A stretch of 10,361 bases of DNA from Anaerolineales bacterium UBA6663 (GTDB lineage: Bacteria; Chloroflexota; Anaerolineae; Anaerolineales; UBA6663). Each line of letters begins with the position of its first letter. The first letter of the stretch is position 1. Below the pieces are notes generated by a model. That model saw only the letters and a list, made by a program, of their open reading frames with translations, did no database searches and was not told the origin of the DNA. A program made the position numbers and the translations under genes. The stretch spans positions 8,724-19,084 of the forward strand of contig DKKP01000184.1 of assembly GCA_002455335.1 (NCBI GenBank), given 5' to 3'. Shown here one piece after another: positions 1 through 6,403 of the stretch.

Positions 1-1332
1 ATGCGCGCCGCAAGCGGGGCGACCCCGGTCTTCTCGCGGATCCGCATCCAGAACAGCCGCCACTGGGCCGTGATCGGCGTCGACGTCCGGCCGCGCTACG
101 CGAGCGGCGCGGATGGCACCACGGCCGTCGTGCTCGATGGCGACGACCTGGCGCTCGAAAATAGCCGGATCAACTACGCCGACGACATCACAGGCTGGTC
201 GGCCGCCGATTGGCTCGCCCGCGCCGGCAACGGGCTGTCGCTCGAGGGCGCGCGGATTACGGTTCGCAACAACACGGTCTCGGTCGTTGACCACGGCATC
301 AACAGCAGCGCCACCGATACGCTTGTCTCGGGCAACGTCATCGCGCACTTCCGCGGCGACGGCATCCGCGGGCTCGGCGACGACACGGTCTACGAGTACA
401 ACACGATCAAGAACGCCTACGCGGTCGACGACAACCACGACGACGGTTTCCAGTCGTGGTCCTACGGCGCCGGCGGCGTCGGTACGGGCGTCGTCCGTGG
501 CGTCGTGTTGCGCGGGAACACGATCATCAATTACGAGGACCCGAACCAACCGCATCGCGGCAATCTGCAAGGCATCGGGCTCTTCGACGGGATGTTCGAG
601 GATTGGGTGGTGGAGAATAACCTGGTCATCACCGATCACTGGCACGGGATCTCGTTCTATGGCGCGATCAACGTCCGGGTGGTCAACAACACCGTGATCG
701 ACAACGACGCCACGCCCTCGCCTGACCCGTGGATCATGATCCACGACCACAAGAACGGCACGCCCTCGACGGGCACGCTCGTGCGAAACAACATCGCCAC
801 CGACTACTCGCTCGATGGCGGCGTGACAGCCGACCACAACCTCGAGATCACCATGGCGCAGGCGGCGACCCACTTCGTCAACCCGGCCGGCGGGGCCGGC
901 GATTACCATCTCAAGCCCTCGAGCCCGGTTGTCGATGCGGGGAGCGGCGTCAGCGCCCCGTCCCGCGACCGCGACGGCGCGCTCCGGCCGCAGGGCGCAA
1001 CCTGGGATCTCGGCGCATACGAACTGGCGCCGGCGATCGAGCTGCGCGCCATGCCGGGCGACCACGCCATCTATCTGACCTGGAGCGTCAATACAGCGCT
1101 GCCCGGCACGGCCACCTGGCGCATCGCTTACACCGGCCCGACCGGGGCGCAGGCTTCACCAATCTCCGGGCTCGCCGAGCCGACACGCGCCTTTTCGTTG
1201 ACCGGGCTGACCAACCATGCGCCCTATGGGGTCACGGTCAACGCCATGGTCGACAGCACACCGGTCTTGACCGACACCGTAACCCTGATGCCATCAGACC
1301 GGCTTCTGGCTTTGCCGGTGATCACACGGTAA
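1..1332 (+). CDS. Right-handed parallel beta-helix protein with choice-of-anchor-Q-like and Fn3-like C-terminus, probably 5'-truncated
   Basis: Residues about 10-290 are successive short beta-strand turns rich in Asn and Gly (VRNNTV, VSGNVI, LRGNTI, VENNLVI, VVNNTVID). This is the pattern of right-handed parallel beta-helix (pectate-lyase-like) proteins. Residues 143-151 (DDNHDDGFQ) form an acidic/His patch like the metal or sugar sites of polysaccharide lyases and epimerases in this superfamily, but the substrate cannot be named. Residues about 301-341 (HLKPSSPVVDAG, then RDGALRPQG and DLGAYE) match the repeat-terminating motif of choice-of-anchor-Q proteins. Residues about 345-430 look like a fibronectin type III domain. 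The protein ends LLALPVITR, similar to the LP-x-x-R tails on many Chloroflexota secreted proteins. Surface location is inferred. The frame is open at base 1 with ATG, but there is no signal peptide and the first residues already look like mid-helix turns, so the true start is probably upstream. Confidence 0.82.
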   Translation: MRAASGATPVFSRIRIQNSRHWAVIGVDVRPRYASGADGTTAVVLDGDDLALENSRINYADDITGWSAADWLARAGNGLSLEGARITVRNNTVSVVDHGINSSATDTLVSGNVIAHFRGDGIRGLGDDTVYEYNTIKNAYAVDDNHDDGFQSWSYGAGGVGTGVVRGVVLRGNTIINYEDPNQPHRGNLQGIGLFDGMFEDWVVENNLVITDHWHGISFYGAINVRVVNNTVIDNDATPSPDPWIMIHDHKNGTPSTGTLVRNNIATDYSLDGGVTADHNLEITMAQAATHFVNPAGGAGDYHLKPSSPVVDAGSGVSAPSRDRDGALRPQGATWDLGAYELAPAIELRAMPGDHAIYLTWSVNTALPGTATWRIAYTGPTGAQASPISGLAEPTRAFSLTGLTNHAPYGVTVNAMVDSTPVLTDTVTLMPSDRLLALPVITR

Positions 1333-1390
1333 TAAGCGCGCCGTCGAAACCATCGAAGCCCAAAACGCGCGAGCCATGATCGCGGCGCAC

Positions 1391-1753
1391 TCAACGCTCG
1401 CCGAGGAAACTTGTCTGCACGAAGCGCAAGGCGGCCAACACCTGGTCGACGCGCTCGGGCGTGAGTGTGCCGATATACGCTCCCAGATCGGTCTTGCGCA
1501 CTGAAGTCACCCGAGCCGACTGGACGATGCTCTGCCGGATCAGGTCGGCTTCACCGGGATCGAGCAACACATTGCCCGGCTCCTTTGCCCGATTGAGGTT
1601 TGAGGTCAGCGGGCACACGATCACCGTCGCGATCCGTGATTGGTTGAAGAGGTCGTCCTGGACGACGACATGCGGATGTGGGACTCCGGCCGCGTCCTCG
1701 GCCCCGTCGACCTGCGCCGCGACCCAGTAAATCGCCCCGCGATGGATGTTCAT
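1391..1753 (-). CDS. Solo PemK/MazF-family toxin-like protein
   Basis: This 120-residue protein has the length and layout of the PemK/MazF (CcdB-fold) family, whose classic members are sequence-specific endoribonucleases. Visible motifs are RGAIYWV at 5-11, PHPHVVVQDD at 25-34, FNQSR at 36-40 and the core strand VIVCPLTSN at 44-52. T50 aligns with the catalytic Thr of MazF. The catalytic Arg normally found just before Pro (GVRP in Bacillus MazF) appears as His (H26-P27), so activity is uncertain. ATG at 1753 is chosen because the family starts a few residues before RGD/RGA. The in-frame GTG at 1816 would add 21 residues with no family resemblance. No antitoxin-sized gene precedes it: only 87 bases separate it from the upstream MFS stop. 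It ends 58 bases from the convergent beta-helix gene. Family assignment is firm; RNase activity and a toxin role are not. Confidence 0.88.
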   Translation of the reverse strand: MNIHRGAIYWVAAQVDGAEDAAGVPHPHVVVQDDLFNQSRIATVIVCPLTSNLNRAKEPGNVLLDPGEADLIRQSIVQSARVTSVRKTDLGAYIGTLTPERVDQVLAALRFVQTSFLGER

Positions 1754-1791
1754 AGCCGAATCTCGACTGACCCGCACGCCCGAGCCGACAA

Positions 1792-1802
1792 CCGCTGAGC
1801 GG
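1792..1802. promoter_or_regulatory. Palindrome upstream of the PemK/MazF gene, possible operator
   Basis: CCGCTGAGCGG is a perfect 5-bp inverted repeat around one central base, lying about 40 bases before the PemK/MazF start. MazF-type operons are commonly autoregulated by palindromes in this position. With no antitoxin visible, a DNA-binding partner is unknown, and short GC palindromes are frequent in DNA of this composition. Confidence 0.15.
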
Positions 1803-1840
1803 CGAAATCGGAGCACGCGCCCACTCTCGCGCGGATCACT

Positions 1841-3154
1841 TCAGGATGTTCCAGCGACGTCTGCGGCCCCGGACCCCGCAGCCACCTTCAGCCGCGGATC
1901 ACGCACGCCGAAGCGGAGCAACGCCCAACTGGCCGCGCCGATCACGGCGGCCAGGACGAACATGGCCTGATACCCAAACGACCCGGCCACCCACCCACCG
2001 ACCAGCGGCGCGATCGAGCCGGCTACGCCTGGGATCGTATTGGAAAGCCCGATGTAGGTCGCCCGGCGCTCCGTTTCAGCAAACTCGTATACGATCGAGA
2101 TCCCTGAGATAAACGTGCCGGCGTTCACGGCGCCGCGGAGGAAGAAGATCGCCACGAACCAGGCCGGCTCCGGCGCCAGAAACGCCAGGACGAGCGATGC
2201 CAGGCTGAGCAGCAACCCGATCTCGAGGCTCAACTTGTGTCCCCAACGATCCGCCAGAAAGCCAAAGAACAGGTTGGCGACCGCCAGACCGACCTGCATG
2301 GCGATCGTGAACGCGCCGGCCTCGGCATCCGAAAGGCTCCACCGCTGCACCGCATACACGGCCAGAAATCCCGTCGCCATGCCGCTCGCCGAGAACACGA
2401 TCGAGGCCAGCAGGTATTGGCGGAAGTTGCGATCGCGGCGCAGCACATCGGGAAGCGAGGCCATGTAAGCGCGCTGCGAGATCGGCGGCTTGTGGCTTGG
2501 CACGGCGGGCTCACGGGTCAGGGCCAGCGCGATCCAGGAGAGGAGGATCAGGAAGGCCCCGATCGCGAACGCGATCACGAAGCCCATCGGGAAGGCGAAG
2601 CGCTCAAGGATCACGGGCACCGCAAGTGCGCCGAGGATGCCGGCGCCGTTGCCGATGAAATTGGTCAGGCCAAAGAACCGTCCGCGCCGATCGGGCGGAA
2701 AGATCTTGGCAATCATGTCCTGCCAGCCGACCGTTTGAAAACCGGAGCCGATCGTGTACCAGGCGTACAGCGCCAAGAACACGATCAGGGCAGCCAGCGG
2801 CTGATCGGTGGCGAGCCAGTACGCGGTCGGCGCGAGGAGCAGGATCGGCAACCGCTGCAGGAAGAAGCCCAGGTTGACCGGGAAGAACATCTTGCGCGGC
2901 GCGCGCTCGACGGCATTGGCCACGAACAGTTGCGGAACAAGATAACCGGCTGTGGCCATGAAAGGGATCAGGCCGATCAACATCGGGTTGTCTGTGAAGT
3001 GGCTCACATACAGCGGCAGGATGATGATCGCAGAGAGGAAGGTCGCGCCAAACCAAAAAAATCCGCCGTCCAAGGCGTTGACCACGAAGTTCCAGCGATA
3101 GTCGCGTTTGATTTGTTGCTGCACGACATCGGTCGTGTTTGTGCCATCGATCAT
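1841..3154 (-). CDS. Major facilitator superfamily (MFS) transporter
   Basis: This 437-residue inner-membrane protein has about 12 hydrophobic segments in two blocks of six. They lie roughly at residues 32-50, 59-80, 93-112, 118-140, 165-183 and 188-212, then 245-268, 279-300, 306-327, 330-352, 366-390 and 392-410. A charged cytoplasmic loop at 213-244 separates the halves, as usual for MFS carriers. The motif-A signature GFLADRWGHK is at 298-307 between helices 8 and 9, and PPDRRGRFFG (about 153-162) is the matching loop between helices 4 and 5. ATG at 3154 is preferred over the TTG at 3175 because GGAG lies 11 bases before the ATG, inside the would-be TTG extension. The substrate cannot be told; secondary-transport efflux or sugar/metabolite exchange are both possible. 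It follows the rhomboid gene in the same direction after 88 bases, so co-transcription is possible but not shown. Confidence 0.9.
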   Translation of the reverse strand: MIDGTNTTDVVQQQIKRDYRWNFVVNALDGGFFWFGATFLSAIIILPLYVSHFTDNPMLIGLIPFMATAGYLVPQLFVANAVERAPRKMFFPVNLGFFLQRLPILLLAPTAYWLATDQPLAALIVFLALYAWYTIGSGFQTVGWQDMIAKIFPPDRRGRFFGLTNFIGNGAGILGALAVPVILERFAFPMGFVIAFAIGAFLILLSWIALALTREPAVPSHKPPISQRAYMASLPDVLRRDRNFRQYLLASIVFSASGMATGFLAVYAVQRWSLSDAEAGAFTIAMQVGLAVANLFFGFLADRWGHKLSLEIGLLLSLASLVLAFLAPEPAWFVAIFFLRGAVNAGTFISGISIVYEFAETERRATYIGLSNTIPGVAGSIAPLVGGWVAGSFGYQAMFVLAAVIGAASWALLRFGVRDPRLKVAAGSGAADVAGTS

Positions 3155-3242
3155 GCCAGGGTCAGCTCCGTTCAACCGTTCAGGCTACCACACTCACCGC
3201 GGCGCGAATACCGGCGAGCGATGATAGCCAGCGGATCGCGCT

Positions 3243-4397
3243 TCAGCCCACCATGCGCAGCGCAGCCCAGACCGCGCCGCCGGCCAAACCGGTCGCGGCC
3301 AGACGCGAGGCCCAGGCCGCCCAGCGGCCGCCCCTTATCGGGAAGGCGCTGGGCAGCACCCGGGCATAGAGCGCTCCAAGCGCGCCGCCGGCCAACAGAC
3401 CGCCCAGATGCGCCCAGTTGTCGATGAAACGGTACCCGATGACCCCCATCAACACCGCAAAGACGAGCACCTCGACGACCGGACGAAGCGCAACCCGTGG
3501 CAGCGTGCGCCGGTGTGTCCAAAGGGCCACTGCCAGAAAACCGACCAGGCCCAGCACCCCGCCCGAGGCGCCGATCGAGGTCTTCTCGGTGCCAAGCAGG
3601 CTCAAAACGCTGCCGGCGCACGCCGAACAGAGGAACACGACGTTGATCACCGACCGATCGACCAGCCGACTCAACAGAATCCCGAAGACGACCAGGCCCA
3701 CAGCATTCGACCACCAGTGCTGGGCCGATCCGTGAAGCAGCGGGCCGGTGAGCAGGCGCCAGGCTTCGCCTTGCCAGACGGCTTGTTTGACGAGCCCGGC
3801 CGCGGCCACCGACCGTTCGAGACCCGCGAAGATCTGGATCAGACCGACCACCGCGAGCAGGCCGGGCAGGAACCAGTCGGCCGGCGCCGCAAGCAGCCGC
3901 ACCCAGGCCTCGTACTTCGCCGCCGCGATCAGCTCCGGCGTAGGTTGCGCGGGAGAGCGGCGCAACACCCACAGGTCGTAGACCTTACTGAAGACCGTAG
4001 CGCCGCCGAAGAACAGACCCAGGAACACAAGCCCCAGGATGGCGTCAGGTAGCTGAAAGGCGGCTGCAATGGCCAACCCCCAGAAGAGAATCAGGCCCAC
4101 AAGCGGGAGCCCCATACCCGATCGCGCCGCCAATCTGGCCCGTTCCAACGTTGCACCATACAAGAAGTTGACGCACTGGGGTGGCACAAGCCGTGACGAC
4201 TCGGGCACGGCCACGAGCTCGATCCGCTCAGACTTGTCCAGCCGGATCTTCTCGACAAGCTCGTCGGGGCTGCAGGGCCGGATCTCGCCCAGCGCCCAAT
4301 AGCCGCAACCGATTTCTCCGGTTGGCCGGAAGCATTCCGGATCCAGCCAGGGTTGGGCGGTGGGGGCGATGGGTTCGAGCGGCGAAGGGTACGCCAT
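3243..4397 (-). CDS. Rhomboid-family intramembrane serine protease with N-terminal extension
   Basis: This 384-residue membrane protein carries the rhomboid core in its second half. Visible motifs are GEAWRLLTGPLLH at 210-222 with N231 (the WR and H...N elements), GASGG at 276-280 with catalytic Ser278, and AHLGG at 329-333 with catalytic His330. Rhomboids cut transmembrane segments of substrate proteins within the membrane. Ahead of the core is a soluble stretch of about 95 residues containing three Cys (C22, C31, C42) and the segment RIELVAVPESSRLVPP. Two hydrophobic helices follow at about 97-114 and 118-136, then a linker to about 175. The last helix is at about 364-382. AGGA lies 7 bases before the ATG at 4397, supporting this start. 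The substrate is unknown. The adjacent divergent DinB-like gene gives no functional hint. Confidence 0.92.
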   Translation of the reverse strand: MAYPSPLEPIAPTAQPWLDPECFRPTGEIGCGYWALGEIRPCSPDELVEKIRLDKSERIELVAVPESSRLVPPQCVNFLYGATLERARLAARSGMGLPLVGLILFWGLAIAAAFQLPDAILGLVFLGLFFGGATVFSKVYDLWVLRRSPAQPTPELIAAAKYEAWVRLLAAPADWFLPGLLAVVGLIQIFAGLERSVAAAGLVKQAVWQGEAWRLLTGPLLHGSAQHWWSNAVGLVVFGILLSRLVDRSVINVVFLCSACAGSVLSLLGTEKTSIGASGGVLGLVGFLAVALWTHRRTLPRVALRPVVEVLVFAVLMGVIGYRFIDNWAHLGGLLAGGALGALYARVLPSAFPIRGGRWAAWASRLAATGLAGGAVWAALRMVG

Positions 4398-4419
4398 GAT
4401 TCGATCCTGGTGTCAGTGC

Positions 4420-4425
4420 ATTGTA
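4420..4425 (-). promoter_or_regulatory. Possible -10 element for the rhomboid gene
   Basis: On the minus strand TACAAT (5 of 6 to TATAAT) stands 22 bases before the rhomboid ATG. The hexamer at 17-base spacing (CTCACC, 4443-4448) is a poor -35. The context GGCTACAAT also occurs at the promoter of the solute-binding gene near 6361. Confidence 0.33.
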
Positions 4426-4482
4426 GCCGGGTAATCGGCCCGGGTGAGGCGCGTCGCCGGGGGCGCGCATGGCGCCCGGCAG

Positions 4483-4511
4483 TTGAACGCGGCGCCAAAC
4501 GGGGAGACAAT
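4483..4511 (+). promoter_or_regulatory. Possible sigma-70-type promoter for the DinB-like gene
   Basis: TTGAAC (4483-4488, 4 of 6 to TTGACA) is followed after exactly 17 bases by GACAAT (4506-4511, 4 of 6 to TATAAT). The predicted transcript would start near 4518 and give a leader of about 27 bases holding the ribosome binding site. Matches are moderate. Confidence 0.33.
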
Positions 4512-4532
4512 GGCGTCTACAGAGCGTAGAAC

Positions 4533-4540
4533 GGAGGAGG
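4533..4540 (+). promoter_or_regulatory. Strong ribosome binding site of the DinB-like gene
   Basis: GGAGGAGG sits 4 bases before the ATG at 4545, with the first GGAGG copy at about 7 bases. It is the strongest Shine-Dalgarno match in the window and fixes the start. Confidence 0.7.
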
Positions 4541-4544
4541 AACC

Positions 4545-4976
4545 ATGGTGACGCGCGAACGCCTGCTTGAGACCCTGAACGGGCCCTGGGCCCATTATGT
4601 GGCTGCTTACGATGCCCTGTCGTCTGACGTACAGAAGGAGTACCTGCGCCGACAGGGTTACCGGCGCTTCGCCGATGTGCTCGCCCACATCCGGGCCTGG
4701 TGGCTACGCGGCCGTGCCATCGTCGAGAGCCTTGTGGCAGATCCGGCAATGGCGGCGACCGAAATCGACGTCGATTCTTTCAACGCGGCGGCCGTCGCTG
4801 ATGTCCAGGCTCAGACGGACGTTGAGGTCCGTTCGGCGTTCGAACAGGCGCGTCGCGACATGATCGACCTCATTGAGAGGTTACCGCCGGAGGCATTCGG
4901 TTCGGAGCGCATCGTCGGCCAACTCAACATGGAGATCATCGGGCACGCGGCCGAGCACTCGTTGGCCGAGTACTGA
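4545..4976 (+). CDS. DinB/ClbS-like four-helix-bundle protein
   Basis: This 143-residue soluble, mostly helical protein fits the DinB-like (including ClbS/DfsB-type) four-helix-bundle superfamily. Helix 2 carries DVLAHIRAWW (44-53) with His48, and the C-terminal helix carries GHAAEHSLAEY (133-143) with His134 and His138. A His on helix 2 plus an HxxxH pair on the last helix is the divalent-metal triad of DinB-fold proteins. The segment VDSFNAAAVAD, roughly 76-86, matches the FN/WN element seen between helices 2 and 3 in these families. Family members include thiol transferases and small-molecule detoxifiers (ClbS acts on colibactin), but nothing here fixes the substrate. The protein ends soon after the metal helix, so it is compact for the family. 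It is transcribed alone, divergent from the rhomboid gene and convergent with the solute-binding gene. Confidence 0.65.
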   Translation: MVTRERLLETLNGPWAHYVAAYDALSSDVQKEYLRRQGYRRFADVLAHIRAWWLRGRAIVESLVADPAMAATEIDVDSFNAAAVADVQAQTDVEVRSAFEQARRDMIDLIERLPPEAFGSERIVGQLNMEIIGHAAEHSLAEY

Positions 4977-4979
4977 GCT

Positions 4980-5000
4980 CTTTTCCACGATGCGGAAGGG
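4980..5000 (+). terminator. Weak hairpin just after the DinB-like gene
   Basis: Four bases after the stop, CTTTTCC can pair with GGAAGGG across a 7-base loop (7 pairs, two of them G-U). No U-run follows, so it is only a weak terminator candidate. Confidence 0.22.
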
Positions 5001-5068
5001 ATGTCCCGTGGCCTCGCTCGGCTCATGGGCCGGTGTGATCAGTCCGCGGCACCAACAACCTTGATCAC

Positions 5069-5116
5069 CCGATCGACGAGGATCGGTTCGTCGAAATTCG
5101 TTCTAGCTTCGAATTT
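5069..5116. terminator. Two hairpins in the convergent intergenic gap
   Basis: CCGATC/GATCGG (5069-5074 and 5081-5086, 6-base loop) and AAATTCG/CGAATTT (5094-5100 and 5110-5116, 9-base loop) are perfect stems. They lie between two genes that face each other, and the second ends 8 bases from the solute-binding gene's stop. The position suits bidirectional termination, and the AT-rich second stem stands out from the GC-rich surroundings. Neither has a clear U-tract. Confidence 0.3.
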
Positions 5117-5123
5117 TCCAGAC

Positions 5124-6323
5124 TCAACGTCGGGCTTCGGTGTAACTCTCGAGCGACCGATTGAGCTGGCTGGCCAGCCGAGCGAGTTGTTCCGCGATAA
5201 GCCGATCGCCATCTGCGACGCTTGATTCGAGGATCGTCCCCCATAAGGCGCCGAGGGTTTGGTGAAGACGCGCCTCAATCTGGCCCCAGAGTGGATCGCC
5301 CGGCATAGTGCGTCCGCATCGAACACTTTGGGCCAGGGCTGCACGGTGTGAGTGACCTGTCTGTAAGGGCACATCAAGCGCATCCGCCCGAGCAGGAAGC
5401 TGGCCACTGAACCTGGCCATGCGCTCCTGGACAGCTCGATCAGTCAGGTGCCGAACCAATGCCAGGCTCTCCGCGGGATAGAGGCTCCGGCCCCAGATCA
5501 CAATGCTCGAACCACCCACATACGAGATCCCGGGCAAAGAAGCCACCCCAAGATCCTGCAGCCGCTCCGGCTGCCGCGATGAGATCTCGTCGATCACCCA
5601 TGGTCCGCTGACCGTCAGGGCCGCCCGCCCTGCGCCGAAGATCCCGTCCGACTCCGCCTCGCTGAGGACATGCGGCACAACACCCGCCATCGCGCGATGC
5701 AATCGAAAGAACCGCTGGATGGCTTCCAGTGTCGGCGACCGATCAAAGACAACGCGATCCCCTGGCGGATTTCGAAAGTCACCACCGGCGCTCCAGACCC
5801 AGGGCGCCAGATTCTGAAGCGTATGCTGGGTGTCGGGGATGGTGGGAGCGACGATGGCAGGCCGCGCGGTCGCGGCTAACCGAGCCACGGTGCGCTCGAA
5901 CTGGTCATAAGTCGAAAAAGCCGTCGCCTCGTCAATACCCGCTTCGACAAGAGCGCCACGCCAGTAGAAGATGACGCGGGTATCGGCAACCCAGGGGATC
6001 GCCCAGACGCGGCCCCCGATGCACCCTGTGCGCCAGATAGCGCTCAAAAATGCGCTAGCACTTCCCAATTGCTCGATCTCGGCCTGGTGAAAGGGCTTGA
6101 GCGATTGCATGGCCACCAGGGATGGCACCCAGGTCGTGCCGACCACCGAGACATCCGGACTATTCCCGCGCAGTCCAAACTGTGTGAGTTCCGACCAGGC
6201 CGTCGACCACGATTGGATTTGGAGGTCGACCTTGACTCCGCGCTGGGCCTCGAAATCGCTCAAGACGCGCTCAAGGTAATCGTTGGCCGGCTTGGTTGAT
6301 CGAATTGCCGTAAATCGCAGCAT
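5124..6323 (-). CDS. Family-1-type extracellular solute-binding protein lacking a signal peptide
   Basis: This 399-residue protein has the periplasmic-binding fold of ABC sugar-binding proteins. The start resembles mature members (MLRFTAI, then YLERVLSDFEAQRGVKVDLQ). NSPDVSVVGTTWVPSLVAMQSLKPF matches the xPDV...L...G.L.PL element, WAIPWVADTRVIFYW is the typical P...D..v.yY strand, and FGAGRAALTVSGPWVID is the F..GkaAM...G.W signature. Such proteins normally feed an ABC importer from outside the membrane. Here the reading frame begins directly with the first beta-strand, with no signal peptide or lipobox Cys, and no permease or ATPase lies nearby. GGAGGT at 6334-6339, 10 bases before the ATG at 6323, supports this start, as does the promoter upstream. 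It may act in the cytoplasm as a ligand-sensing domain, be secreted by an unrecognised route, or be a decayed relic; the intact frame argues against decay. Confidence 0.8.
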   Translation of the reverse strand: MLRFTAIRSTKPANDYLERVLSDFEAQRGVKVDLQIQSWSTAWSELTQFGLRGNSPDVSVVGTTWVPSLVAMQSLKPFHQAEIEQLGSASAFLSAIWRTGCIGGRVWAIPWVADTRVIFYWRGALVEAGIDEATAFSTYDQFERTVARLAATARPAIVAPTIPDTQHTLQNLAPWVWSAGGDFRNPPGDRVVFDRSPTLEAIQRFFRLHRAMAGVVPHVLSEAESDGIFGAGRAALTVSGPWVIDEISSRQPERLQDLGVASLPGISYVGGSSIVIWGRSLYPAESLALVRHLTDRAVQERMARFSGQLPARADALDVPLQTGHSHRAALAQSVRCGRTMPGDPLWGQIEARLHQTLGALWGTILESSVADGDRLIAEQLARLASQLNRSLESYTEARR

Positions 6324-6355
6324 CTACCCGCACACCTCCATGAAGAACGCCGGGA

Positions 6356-6384
6356 ATTGTAGCCACGGGCCACCGATGCGCCAA
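6356..6384 (-). promoter_or_regulatory. Sigma-70-type promoter of the solute-binding gene
   Basis: On the minus strand TTGGCG (6379-6384, 4 of 6 to TTGACA) and TACAAT (6356-6361, 5 of 6 to TATAAT) are separated by exactly 17 bases. The predicted start near 6349 leaves a leader of about 26 bases that contains GGAGGT at 6334-6339. This separates the gene from the three-gene operon whose last stop is at 6404. Confidence 0.55.
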
Positions 6385-6403
6385 TCGTCTTGAGAGCGAC
6401 GCA

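Noticed and set aside
1754..1816. N-terminal extension of the PemK/MazF gene to the GTG at 1816
   Set aside because: The extra 21 residues are basic and unlike the family; the ATG at 1753 gives the normal family start.
1754..1840. A hidden antitoxin gene upstream of the PemK/MazF gene
   Set aside because: 87 bases cannot hold a typical 70-90 residue antitoxin, and no in-frame start with a ribosome binding site is seen.
3155..3175. TTG start seven codons upstream of the MFS gene
   Set aside because: The likely Shine-Dalgarno GGAG lies inside this stretch, so ATG at 3154 is the better start.
3168..3182. Tandem repeat CCGTTCA(A) before the MFS gene
   Set aside because: Only two short copies, overlapping the start region; too short to call an operator.
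2237..3427. Long rightward open frame (396 codons) opposite the MFS transporter
   Set aside because: Its product is low-complexity, Arg/His/Asp-rich and without hydrophobic segments. It is the antisense shadow of a clear transporter gene in GC-rich DNA.
6324..6341. Five-codon mini-frame (ATG GAG GTG TGC GGG TAG) abutting the solute-binding ATG
   Set aside because: It looks like a leader peptide but contains the Shine-Dalgarno itself, has none of its own, and has no regulatory codon run. Probably chance.
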